Under the pieces are notes generated by a model. It had not been told where the DNA came from. It saw nothing but the letters and a program-made list of their open reading frames with translations, and ran no database searches. Positions 11,420 to 23,060 of a stretch of DNA of 64,000 bases are shown piece by piece. Each line of letters begins with the position of its first letter. The stretch's first letter is position 1. Origin of the DNA: Prinia subflava (Eukaryota > Chordata > Aves > Passeriformes > Cisticolidae); NCBI RefSeq assembly GCF_021018805.1, contig NC_086248.1, positions 27,288,922-27,352,921 on the forward strand, in the 5' to 3' direction. Position numbers and translations under genes: made by a program.

Positions 11420-13929
11420 CCCCAAGAAATCCAGACTACAGCATGTTAATGAAAGATATTCTATACTGATTTTAAGGCAGACCTATATTATTTTTTTGAT
11501 TTTTGTTTCTCTACTTTTACTACTAATATATTGTTACAGTGACTCTAGTGGCAAAAAAATCATATAATTTGCACAACATCATAATAGAATTTTCACTAAA
11601 AGAGTATCTTTTACCACTGTTCAAAAGAACTGGAGAACAAGATCAATACAGGTGCAGTCTGGAGAAAACAAACAAAACAAGTGGAAAGAACTCCTCATTT
11701 AGTACATAATAGTTGCATAATAATGAGAATCAGTAGTTTGTATCAACTCTTACTAATACAGATAACGTTCCAATGTTTCTAAATAATTCACATAATGAAT
11801 AATGAATAAATAGTTCAGGTAATGTTTCTAAAGGCCTTCTGATGATGATAGAGAACACCATGATATATTTGCATACCCTGGTGGCTTACCATTGCTTTTT
11901 GCTTGTCCAAATGCTGAAAAGAGAAAAAGAAAAGTGATAAAATCCTCAGGCAGAAAGAAAAAAATATAATTTATTTATACACAAAATATAAATATGAAGC
12001 CCGTATTGGATTAAATATTTGATCAGACCACAAATAAATATTATACTAGATAGATGATGGATAATTTACACTCCAACATTAATCTCTTGCTAACGCACAA
12101 CCTCTGGAGAACTTTGCTATTATAAAGAATTTTAACCATTTTTCTACTCTGGAGTTTCTTATTTTGTCCTAATACACGTTGAAAATAGCTAGAATGATAC
12201 CAACAACATAAAAATGGACATTTTTTTTTTTCTTTCATAGTTTTCAGTTTTATTGGATGGATCAGACTCAGAAGCTTGCTGTGTGTGCAAAAAAGAGCAA
12301 ATAATATGTATGAAGCTGGGAATTTTTTGTTAGCCCAATGAATGTTTTAACCATCGCATTAAAATACAGTGAATGGATATTGCTGGTCCACTTAGTGACA
12401 CTAACAGTCACGGTCCAAAGTACTGCTCCAAGCCTCAAGGACATAAAGATTAACCATGTCACACCAAAACCAAGCCAAACAAAAAAAAAGTCTCTTCCTA
12501 GCAGCTATTCATTTCCTTCCCCAGCCCCAGACACACACAACTGTGGTTTGTCAGGCAGTGGCTGCAGCGGGCAGCGCTATCATCCTTCTGTTGTCCCTAG
12601 GGCGGGCAGCAGTGCTGTGTCAAATCAGTGACACCCAGTTCAGGTCATGGAGAGGCTGAGTCCCTGCACTGCTGGGTCAGCACACAGCCAGGGGCCTCCT
12701 GGCAGCAAAATTAGACTTGTAAAGATCTGAAATGCACTGAAATGTTTTTTTATAAAATACTAATGTAGAAGATGGATGAACACCTATCTGACTTGAATAG
12801 TAACATTAATCTGCCTCTCTTCTACAAAAAAAATCAGTACTTCTATTACTGATAAATAGAAATTTCATTTTCTCCTAGTCTTGCTTCCTGCACAAGGTTT
12901 TCATCATTCAGTGATACACTATCTGTCTATTGGTACATTGGTCTTTAAATTTACCTACAACACAGACATAAAAGTAACATGATAACTTTTACTGATTGAA
13001 TTAATCTGATGACTTTCTGGTGACAATTTGTGTGCTTTTGTTCATCATTTCTCTAGCTCTAGTTAAAGATATGTTGGAAAATATGTGAGCTTGCTTTTAA
13101 AAACACTTGCTATATTCCCATTAGGTTGCTAGGAAAGATTTTCATATAAATTTATTTCCAGATTTCAATTTCTAGAGGACTGGACCTATCGCACGTAATG
13201 GAAATCTGGAGAAAGCTGTACCATCCACTAGGTATTGTGCACAGGTCAAGGCTCACTTGGCCAGAAAGAGAGGCTGTGGAGAAGCAGCCATAAGCTCTTC
13301 ATGTGACCTGATTGTTAGACACCCCACACAAGACTTGGTACAAAATGTTCCTCAGTCATCTTTGCCCAGTTCTGGCAGTCAAGACAGGATTTGTGCTACC
13401 TTCTCCCCCCATGCTCCTCTCGGCACCAATAGCTTGTGTGAGGTCTGTGGGATCGTCCTCATTAAAAACCATATTGATGATTTCTGTGTTTTATGATGCA
13501 GGCTTGGCATTACTGTGGTGAAAGTGAGTGCTAGTTGCCTCTACATTGTTATTGGGTCTGGTGTATAGACATAAAGAGATAGCAAAAAAGAAATTCTCAC
13601 TCCTTGTCTAGTAAAGGCCACACCTCTTTCTTAGAGGTCAACCTGTGGCTTCATTTTTATTTGCCTACTCTACAAAAGGGAACAATTAAAGATTATTTTA
13701 ACTCCATTCTGATATTCTCACTAAGTAAAACTTTTTTATGCCATCAATAGCCTAGGGTTTCAAACTACATGTATTTTAGGTTATTATAGTATACCATTAC
13801 TATAGATGATGACTATACAGCTAATCTCTATAATTCATTAACCTAACTGCCTGAAAATGAGATTTATATTCAAACACTGTCCATGTCTTAGTGACTGCTC
13901 TACTGGTACCCCAAAAGCTAATAGACTCA
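11420..13929. other. Non-coding sequence with a GC-richer island at 12500-12720
   Basis: No gene is recognised. A stretch at about 12500-12720 is clearly richer in G and C than its neighbours, with repeated gcagcgggcagcg/gggcgggcagcag words, and carries an open frame of 97 codons on plus (12338-12631) with no recognisable domain. About 13200-13500 is also mixed in composition. Either could be an old, unidentified retroelement piece. Confidence 0.4.
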
Positions 13930-14543
13930 GTGCAGAGGTTGTTATTTCTTGCTAGGTCTTGACAGAAGACGCTAGACATGATGGTATCTCATTTGGACCT
14001 GGTTGTCTGTTATTTCTTATCTAAGTTACATGCTCATGAGGTGTGAGGTCTATCTAAGAAGACAAGAAAATGGCTACTTTTAGCTTGTTTTAAGGACTTT
14101 TAAACAATAAGCAAAACTAAATAAAACCTAAGTTAATTTTATTTATAACCCAATTAAACATCACTCAATGCTCACCATGTGGGCTTTCACCAGCCAATCA
14201 GAAAAGATCACCAAAACCCGAGAAGGAGGAGGAAGAAGAAAGTGAAGAAGAAGGACCCAGGCAACACCCAAATTCCCCTATATTGTCCCTTATATATATA
14301 TTACTATAACAGTAATATATGTATATTACTATTCTATATCCCAAAACCCCAAACTTTATGTATTTCACCCTGTGACATTACACACTTCTATATAAATTAC
14401 ACACACACACTCCTAGTGCTATCACTTGGTTTTGGAAGCCATTCCCATGGCCTCAAGTCAAACTCAGTACCCTCCTGAGCATCACTACCTGTCAGAGCAG
14501 AAAGCGTGATACTTCCAGCACCCAGGAACATCCAGTTCCAACA
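13930..14543 (-). mobile_element. Decayed LTR, same family as 59944-60497
   Basis: A minus-orientation LTR-like sequence sharing several blocks in the same order with the LTR at 59944-60497. These are a gactc(a/g)gtg...ttatttctta block, a 'caccctgtgacatta' / 'cactctgtgatatca' block followed by acac-rich DNA, a 'ctagtgctatca' / 'cagtactatca' block, a 'ccctcctgag' block, and an end at gttccaaca. It contains an internal hairpin at 14296-14320 (10-bp arms atatattact, 5-base loop). The right boundary at 14543 is set by the shared CCAACA end. The left boundary is uncertain because of an apparent local insertion or duplication. No target duplication was found. Confidence 0.6.
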
Positions 14544-17100
14544 ACTCAGATGTCTCCAGTAGCTAAGACTCAATGCAGAAACATTTCATAATGTCCCTTT
14601 CCTATGCTGGTTTGCTGAGAGCAGCTAAGAAATAGCTTTCTGCATTCAGTGAGAAGGGGCTAACAGTCTTCTGGACTGCAGCTCACAATTATTAGCAGCA
14701 GCAAACTCATTCTGCCTAATTACAAGTGTCTCTCATTTATTCCCACACGGCTGGCAGTGGTAGTTGACATAAACAGAAATTACCTCTACTTTAAACTACA
14801 GCTGAATGGGGCCTTAGAAGAGCATAGAAATCCCTTACTGTACTAAGAACGTCTACAAAAAACATGTATCTGATGCTCCAAAAAAAGGTTCATTTTAATT
14901 AGAGCCTCATGAAAGCAATTAGAATTCCTACTAAGGGAAATGTAGAAAATCTCAGTTTTGTTGTTTTATTTTGTCATGATTTTACTCTTTGTAGAATGGT
15001 TATGCAAAACATCTGCTGCATTGTGAGACACACTGGAAAGAAAAGGAAAGTATGAGAAAAAGAAATATGAAATATTTCCAATTTATATTTTTACATATTA
15101 CTTAATTTAAAAGCTACTTTCAAAAAGCTCCATTCTCCCTAATACTTTTACCAATGATCTCTTAATTTGCAAATGATAGTCAGCCAGCAGCAAAAAGTAT
15201 TGATGCAAATTTAATGAATGAAACTTCTCAGCCTACAAATCAAAGGATGGGGGAAAAAACCCTCTTCATCCTCTTTTCCTTGGAATATAGTTTATATTCC
15301 CTTAATATCTTTGAGTCAGGATTCAGGATGATAGCTAACACTCTGGGACAAATCCCTTTGAGTTACAGATAACCACTAGCAAGATCATTTCTGTAGTGTT
15401 TATTTGGTTGGGTAAGAGGACTACAGCATTTTTCAGGACTGTTCAGTTTATCTCTAATATCAAACTTATTTAAAAAAGAAGGTTATTCAATTTATAGTGT
15501 AAAAATTCTTGTTAGACTTTGGAAATAAATCCAAAGGAAAAAAATGCAGCTTTCATGGATTTTTAATTGCTTGTGAAACTGCAGCACTAAACTGTAAGCG
15601 TTACATTTTAAGAACTTTTAGGCTAATTTTCTAATCTAGTGCACATCTGAACACTTCAAAGAAGGGAAAACCAGACAGAAAGTGCTACTGTATTGATTTT
15701 GGCAGTCTTTTACCTTTACTTCGAACCTATGGAAATGCGTTTATAAGATGAAGGAAATAATAGTGAGTCAAGCCTTCTATTTCCTGTGTTCTTTACAATT
15801 TCTAAATCAATTTTTCTTTGGAGAGGATGGGCCGAGAGCTTCCTGTGCTTTTATGAAGAAATTGTCCAGAAGCTGACAGTTCATCTCAACACTACAGAGT
15901 TATAACATCACTTGCAGTTCACATACCTCAGACACACTCTTTCAAACTTTTGCAAAATATAATAGAGTTAATGTGGGACTTTAAAATACAAAACCTGCAG
16001 CATTAAGAGAAAAAAATAGTGAAAATGGAAGCACTGGGTTCTATCTATTGAATGCAAAAGATATAGAAAATATAAATTAATATAACATCAACTATGTGTG
16101 TATGAAATAAATATTTGAGAAAACCTATTTAGAGAACTGTTAAGATGCATTTACATAATGAGGCTGTTAAAGAGTAAATTAAAAAGCAAGCAAAAAAACC
16201 AAACTAAAAATAGCATTATGAAACACAGATTTTATCTCTAAATGTCTGGGCTCCTTTCTAATATCTTTTTTTATGCTATTATACTAGGAGATTCATATAG
16301 CACCATTGATTTTTGAGGGCAAATATTTGTAAAATCATCTAGAACAGGTAGTTTGACTCAAAATAACCGTTGAAAAACATGTTTTTTCAGATTTCACTTT
16401 GGCAGTTCTGACATTTCCAATGAATTAATGAATTCATATGAATTACAACTTTTTTTAGAGGTTCTAGCTGAACATTAATTAAAACAACACAAAAAAATAG
16501 CCAGATAATATATTTTCATCTCTTTTCACAAAAAAAACTAGCAAAATGCCATGCTATCTTTCTAAATAAATAAATTTAAAAAGTATATAGAAAAACATAC
16601 AAAATCACAGCTTAGAATAATCACACTGAATTAATCAGAAAATTATATTTCAATACATAACATCTAAAATATATATTTTAAAAAATTACTATTACTTTTT
16701 ATTTACTTACACACTGTATGCTTGGCAATGGTATAAGAGTTCTGGTCAGGTGTATTATTTACTTTTAATATCATCTGTCTTCCAACAACTGTCTACTGCT
16801 TCTGTTCCAACATCGTATCCAAGTGAGACAGACAAATTGTTTTCCCATTTTATTAGAAAAAAATATCATTAGAGGAAGAAGCTGGTTAACAACCACAGTT
16901 AATGTGAGCATATATCCGTATATGTTCTTGTTAAGCACATAAAGATACCTTACATATGGAAAAAAGAAAAGGGCTTATAGAAACAAAATTATCTTCAGGC
17001 ATTGGGTCTAGAAACTTTTGGACCACAGCCTTGGTTTTCAGCCATTTCAGTTAAAGCTAAACAAATAAATTCAGAGAAAATAATGTTAATAGGGTTGAAT
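14544..17100. other. Unique AT-rich non-coding sequence
   Basis: About 2.5 kb without a recognisable gene, repeat family or long microsatellite. Confidence 0.5.
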
Positions 17101-17430
17101 CATAGAATAATTCAGGTTGGAGAGGACCTCAGGAAGTCTCTACTTCAACCTTCTGCTCAAAGCAGGGTCAGGTATTAGATCAGATCAGATTGCTCAAGGC
17201 TTTATGCTGTTTGGTCTTGAAAACCAGGAATAGAGACTGCATAGCTTTTAAGAACAACCTGCTCTAGTACTGGGCTGACTTCACAGAGGAAAAGCTCTTC
17301 TTTACAAGCCAATCTGAACCTCTCACCTTTCAATTTATGGCCATTGTCTGTCATCTTCCTGTCACAGCCTGACTCTCTTTTTTTGATATTGTCAAAACAT
17401 CTCTTATCCAGTCTAAATGAATTTGCCATC
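17101..17430 (-). mobile_element. CR1 LINE 3' fragment
   Basis: Minus-orientation CR1. The 3' end lies at the left (catagaataattcaggttgg is the reverse complement of the usual CR1 tail). The 'agaggacctcaggaag' and 'ttcaaccttctgctcaaagcagggtca' stretch follows, then the region where CR1 copies read 'aagttcttcctcatgttc...' in diverged form, up to about 17430. A small internal deletion follows 'gggtcag'. It is a non-coding remnant; the 75-codon open frame on minus at 17202-17429 is a decayed C-terminal ORF2/3' UTR segment. Confidence 0.85.
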
Positions 17431-18048
17431 TAAACTGAACCTCAGCAGAGTGGCTATAAAAATATACACTTTGTTCATTTTACATACACTTACGGCATAT
17501 GTATAGGCATAGGTCCAGGTCTGTATACCTCTTGCCTCCTAAAATAGAACTTTATTTTCTCAGTTAACAAACAAGCAACAAATGGAATCCAGCCATCCTT
17601 CCAGTAATATATGAATGTTGCTGAAAAAAAAAAGCACAACAAAAAAACCCAAATAAAACTACCTAAATATAAAAGCCTAAGGAAGCTTAGAACTGTTCAC
17701 TGAAGGATAAAAGATGTATCTGATGGGTTTTAAAATGAGAGTCTATCTCTTTTTAGCAACAGTAAGTCTGCATCACAGCCCCGTGAAGGAATTAGGGTAA
17801 ACATGTGACAGGATTCATCTGTTCTTTTATAGTATGGTATCTTTGATGGCTAGACTGTAGATATCTACACAGAGCAAGTATTTCTCTGTACTGTTCAACA
17901 AGAAATATGTACCTCTAAGGCATAATTCATTCAAGCTGTCTTGGAGATCTACCTTATAGAGGTCAGGTGAATCCTAGCTGGGGAGTAGATAACATGTATA
18001 GGTGGTATCCACACATACCATCCACATGCATGACTAGGAGACTAAGAC
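17431..18048. other. Unique non-coding sequence
   Basis: No gene or repeat family is recognised. It includes a short A-rich tract at about 17620-17660. Confidence 0.5.
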
Positions 18049-18053
18049 ATGAT
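18049..18053. other. Target-site duplication, left copy (5 bp)
   Basis: ATGAT, immediately left of the LTR edge TGTACTGG and repeated exactly at 18671-18675. Confidence 0.8.
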
Positions 18054-18670
18054 TGTACTGGTTTGAAAGTAAAACCAGTGAGACTCCAAGTCAGAAATAC
18101 AATTTAATAGAGAGAGAAGAAACAAACAACAAAAAAGGTAAAAATAAAATAAAATAAATACAATAGTACAAAGGACCACTGACAGAGTTAGAATGCAAAC
18201 CTGACACCCTGTTGGTCAGGGTGTTGGAAGCAGCCCGACGTAAGTCCTCCCAGAGTGACAGATGTGGCTCCATTGGAGTAGAGATTTTCATCAAGAAAAG
18301 GGTCCAATATTCTTCTGGGAATCCAGTAGAAGCAGGCTCCCTTGGTGTTTGGGATTGCTGGTTTTATCCTGGAGGAAAGGCTTTGGCTCCTCCCACTGGG
18401 TGGAGCATCTCACAATGGAATGAGGTGATGTTATCAGAAATGTGAGAGGCCTTAAATGGCCCATTCACAGGTGATATCCGTCGGAGGATGGGTGGAGGAA
18501 GAGATAAGGAGGCACTGCCTTATCTGGTGTTATCAGGTGTCTCATTAACAGAAGGCATCTGCTCTCTTCCACCCCTAGAGTTACAAGAGATAAAGAACAA
18601 TACCTCCCAACTGGTTTCAACAGATGAAAATAAAATACACATTTTTGGTTATATTTTTCAACCCAAGACA
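18054..18670 (-). mobile_element. Solo LTR of an ERVL-like endogenous retrovirus, opposite orientation
   Basis: A 617-bp solo LTR in minus orientation. On the minus strand it begins TGTCTTGGGTT and ends AACCAGTACA, and it is flanked by exact ATGAT duplications. A TATA-like GGATAAAA (plus-strand ttttatcc, 18362-18369) and a poly(A) signal ATTAAA (plus-strand 18103-18108) are in the expected order. Its U3 half aligns closely with the LTR at 10643-11414, sharing the 'atctcttgtaactc', 'gatgccttctg', 'cattgtgagatg', 'ggaggagcc', 'atctgtcactc' and 'gctgcttccaacaccctg' blocks. Its R/U5 end is different. No internal retroviral DNA remains. Confidence 0.87.
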
Positions 18671-18675
18671 ATGAT
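18671..18675. other. Target-site duplication, right copy (5 bp)
   Basis: ATGAT, identical to 18049-18053. Confidence 0.8.
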
Positions 18676-20221
18676 ATATGCAAACAGAGGCAAATTTCAA
18701 GACCAAGTGTAAAGTGTACCACATTGTTTTATATCTACTAACATGAATATCATTCCATGAAATATAACAGTGGGCAAAATACAGTGCACCTTTCCATTCT
18801 TAAAAATTAGCTTTAAAGAGGAAAACAATTAGATTTAATTTGGAATGCAAAATGTCTAGAGATCTGGAATGGGTACAGTGCAACAAAGTCAAGGGCATTT
18901 ACTTAATCTCATTTCTCCTCAAACGCAATTCTGTGTAACTGTGAAATGTTAAAAGATATATTAGTAAGACAGCAAATATAATTATGTACATAAAAACCTA
19001 ACAGGACTTCTATTTCTATAAGTTAGTAGTGATTTATACTTTTTTCTATTGGAACCTAACAGATAAAATTCACAGGACCGATGCTGCAAGTTTTTTAGTT
19101 CTAGAGAAAACATGATTTCCATATATATGTGGATATATAAAAATATATTATATTGAAAAATAATGTGCTTATTTGTGTAAGGCTGAGACCACCTGGTTTT
19201 CTGGTACAGAAGCTGAATCACAGAGTAAACATTGAACCTGCATCCAAATGAAAATAAGTTCTTTTTCTGAATGAAACAGCCTACCAAAATATTTTGATAT
19301 GACTTGGTTTTCATTTCAGGAGAATGTGATTTATTACACACATATTTTTAATATGCCACACATTGTATTATTTTTTCCTAATCTGAATCTACTTTGTTTT
19401 TTATGGTAACTGCCAAATGATGTCCCTGTTTTTATCTTGACCCATCTTTTCCATCTTATCCTCTCAAATGGTTGTGCTGAGAAGGGCAAGTGAATGAGTT
19501 GCTGGTAGAGGTCTTGTACACAGCCAGGCTTGACTACCACACCTTCACAAAGAGGCCGAGTCAGCCCTCTTTCTTCCCCCAGCTGCAGTCTGGCAGAGGC
19601 TCACAGATGTCCCCAGCCCCATGCACACAGAGGAATGATGGGGGGGATGTCACCCCCTCCCCAGCACGACTCAACTATGAACCTATTCAATAATCTTTCC
19701 TTACTGTTATGAATCCTCTTTAGTGAGATGATTTTGTTTCTTTTGTACTGTTAATTATTAAATATTTATTGATCAATATTATCATTTACTTCTTCAAGAA
19801 CATTGATACGTTGGTGAAGCATGACTTTCCTTCACCAAAGCTGTATGGATCTCATTATATCATATGTATCTGTGCATCTACAGGTACTGCTCTTTATTAT
19901 GGCATCTATTATCTTGGTTGTAGCAGAGTTAGATTTATTCATCTACATTTCCTAAAGTCATTGCTAGAGGCCTTTCTAAAAACTGGTGTCAGTTTAAATT
20001 TTCAGATTACATTGCTTTGGTATTGAGACTGATTTAACCAGAGAGTTACAAACCATAGTCAGTGTTTCAGCAATTTCATACATGAGTTTCTCTGCAAGTC
20101 CTAGATTAATATCATGTCTCTACTGATTTATTGTTTGCCATAACAATATTTCCTAAAATTTCTTATCTTGACAGTTCAACTTGAGATCATTCCACAGTTT
20201 TATCCACTCAATTTTTCCGAA
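18676..20221. other. Non-coding sequence with a GC-richer patch at 19480-19680
   Basis: No gene is recognised. The patch at about 19480-19680 is more GC-rich and includes a run of seven or more G followed by a C-rich run (around 19640-19665). A 119-codon open frame on minus (18982-19341) shows no recognisable domain and is AT-driven. Confidence 0.45.
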
Positions 20222-20835
20222 CTCACTTCAGCACCTCAATGTCTTTCTTGAAGTGAGGGGCCCAGGATGGACACAGGATTGGTCACATCTCACCTGTGCT
20301 GAGTGCAGAGGGAAAATCACTGCTCTGGTTCTGCTGACCATACTATTTTTAATACAATCCAGGGTGGCACTGACCTTGTGGTCATCTGGGCACACGCTGG
20401 CTTATGTTCAGCAGGCTGTTGACCAGCACCCCCAGGTTCTTTTCTGCTGGACCCCTCTCCAGCCACTCTGTCCCCAGCCTTTAGTGCTGCCTGAGGTTGT
20501 TGTGATCCAAGTGCAGGACCCAGCACTTGGTTTTGTTGAAGCTCATATTGTTGACCTCTGCTTATTGATCCAGCCTGTCCAGATCCACAAACTTACTGGG
20601 GCTGCACTTGATCTCATCATCCAGATCATCAGTGAAGACATTAAACAGGACTGACCCCAGTGCTGAACCCTATGGAACCCCACTGGTGAGTGGCTGCCAA
20701 CTGGATGCAGCACCATTTACCATCCTGCTCTGGGCCTGGCCATCCAACTCATTTTTAAGCCAGTGAGAGTGCACATATCCAAGCTGTGGACTCCCAGAGA
20801 ATTCTGTGGGAGACAGTATCAAAGGCAGCACACAG
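20222..20835 (-). mobile_element. CR1 LINE ORF2 remnant (reverse transcriptase, palm to C-terminal part)
   Basis: A minus-strand remnant of the CR1 ORF2 reverse transcriptase. In reverse complement it reads the usual CR1 order: a segment ending in a '(V)LGP...LF' type block (plus-strand 'attaaacaggactgaccccagtgctga'), then the 'FNKTKC...LHL' block (plus 'caagtgcaggacccagcacttggttttgttgaa'), then 'EKDLGVLV', then the 'APHFKKDIEVLK' type end (plus 'agcacctcaatgtctttcttgaagtgaggggcc'). About 90 bp expected between 'ctgtccagatcc' and 'caaacttactg' are missing, which removes the FADD catalytic box. Several stops and frameshifts are present. The plus-strand 157-codon open frame here is antisense to the real one. 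Confidence 0.88.
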
Positions 20836-22734
20836 ACATTCCAAAACAAACATGGAGACAAAACCAGGAAACAAATTCTGCCAATTACACTAATTAATGG
20901 GCTAGCAAGAAACTAAAGGCACCACTTTGTAGAACATCAGCTTTGTCTCTGGTCAGTCTAGGGAGCTGGCAATAGTCTGTGCTGGTATGCTTGGGGAGAT
21001 GAGCACTGTGTTTGCTAGAGAGCACAGAAATGGACTGAGCAGTGAGTTAGGGACACAAGGGCAGGTAGGAAGGTCTAGGATCTGGGCAGGAGTGCCAGAT
21101 GGAAATGGATCCTGTGCTCAAGGCACTCACCAATGTATGTCTTTGTGAACCAGGAGTGTTTGTGTGCACTTCTGTCTCTGCCAGCCCAAGAGAAGGAAAT
21201 GGCTGGCTGTGTTTATGTATTTAGGTGTTATTGAAAACAATATCTTGTTTGTGGTAATCTGTGTGACCAGCCATGTCAGTGTCCTCTGTGTGTGTGTGCC
21301 TCTGGGACACAAGCACATCTTCACTACTGGTTGAATCTGTACACAGGGAAGAAACAGCTGCATTCCTCAACATGCTCAGGTCCCATGGGCATTGTCCTGG
21401 GCTGTGTGGCAAGGCTGGAGGGAAACCTGGACCAGAGCAGCTGGGAAAGACTGCCATGCTCCTAATATCTCTTAACATTCTTAAGTGGCACTGCTTCTGC
21501 TTTGTGAATTTATTATTATTATTTTTTTGTATTTTTTTATTTGTTTGGCCCAGTTATTTTAATCTGTTTCCATTGTTCTAGTGGTTATTTGGAAAGGGTG
21601 TTTTTTAATTGCAACTGGCAAGACATGCATTGTATGTGGACCTCTGGTTTTGTACTTTTTGATGTTCTATTTTATTATCTAGTCTTAAAAAACAGTCTAA
21701 ATAATGGAAATAGCAGTGTAGGCATAATTAGAAAAACTGAAGAGAAACTGCAGTGCATTTTCCTCTATAAAACACTCCAAAGGTAAATACATTTATTGGA
21801 AAGATCAATACTGGAACTCAGTTTGAGACTAACAGCCACAATTTAGGTGGCTCTTAACAATGCATTCTTATTTGAGTTCCTATTTTAAACAAGAGGAAAA
21901 CAAAAACCGCAAATCAGTGGGTGAGTTCATTTATTTTAGCATAGGCTTTTGGTGTCACACTGATGATTTAATAGGATAACCTTTTACAAAGGCAGGATTC
22001 AAATCTACAGAATTGGATGGCAGAAGAGGAAATCTAAATCTTTTTCCAAGCTCTGGAACATTTTATATTATAATGTCTTAAACTGTTGAATTAAAGGGAA
22101 AACTCTAGTGGATTTGGAGACTAAAGAAAAAAGCCTCAAACATATATGCACTAAAATCATACAAAAAAAAAATCTAAATTTTTCCGCATATTTCCAAGTC
22201 TATGTAAATGCATTTTTTTCAGCAAATAACCTGATTTTTCAAAAGATGCCTCATTCCTATTGATCTTCAATGGTGGATCAGTAGTTCTGACTTTTTAACT
22301 AACAGTTTAAATTTAAAAGCTTTTTATTTTGTTTTGTTTTTCTTTGTTTTGTCATTATTTCTGTTTTACACCAAAAGATAAATGCTTTTGAATATAATAC
22401 AGATGATACTGTAACTTTGCAAATTTGGTGTGTTCCAATACTGAGTTTTACACTTTCACTCAGAAACCTTCAGTGGAATTACTTTTATCAGACAATTTTT
22501 TATATTGGGAATATATTTTCAATATCTCTACAGCATGATGAATTTAAACTGTAAATGGTGTACAGCATGTGGCAAAGAACTACTTTAGCAGAAGATTACT
22601 TTCAGCCCCAAGTACTTACACTACTCAGCGGCTCCCCTAGCCATTATGATATAAAAACTATACAATGTGTAGGTTTTTCCAAAGCCAAGAACCATTAAAA
22701 ATTACTTTTTAGCCTGTGGATTAGTTGGTTTTTT
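20836..22734. other. Non-coding sequence, mixed composition
   Basis: No gene or family is recognised. The first ~650 bp (20900-21480) are more GC-rich, with GT-rich words such as ctctgtgtgtgtgtgcc near 21285. The rest is AT-rich. Short overlapping open frames on both strands have no family resemblance. Confidence 0.45.
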
Positions 22735-23060
22735 AATGATACACTGCATATCTTTGCCAGTAACTTCTCTATTTCACACCTAATTTCCTTCACAACCCTC
22801 AAATGAATATTATCTGGTTTTAGTGATTTACTACACTTAATTTTTTAAGTCGCTCTATAACTTCCTCCTTGGAGGCTATCATTTTGTTAAGGCCACAGTA
22901 TAATTTCCCATGAAAAGTGCCCTTGGAAGAGTGATTTCCCTGTAGCCCTACATAGTAAAGACGGATGCAAAAAAATTAATTTAGCTCCTTTGCTATTTTA
23001 CCATCCTCTCTAATTGCTCCCCTCACTCCTTATTCCAATACATTCAGTGTCCTGTATCTT
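22735..23060 (-). mobile_element. Ancient CR1/L3-like LINE remnant
   Basis: In minus orientation this resembles the old LINE region between endonuclease and reverse transcriptase. Telltale plus-strand words are 'ctcaaatgaatattatctggttttagtgatttac', 'cttcctccttggaggctatc' and 'gtaaagacggatgcaaaaaaattaatttagctcctttgctatttt'. These match the common 'aatgccatctggtcctggtgattt' and 'gtaaagactgatgcaaag' layout of amniote CR1/L3-type copies. It is much more decayed than the other CR1 pieces. Boundaries are approximate. Confidence 0.55.

Noticed and set aside
20181..20654. 157-codon plus-strand open frame
   Set aside because: It is antisense to the CR1 ORF2 remnant, which explains its open state and odd composition.
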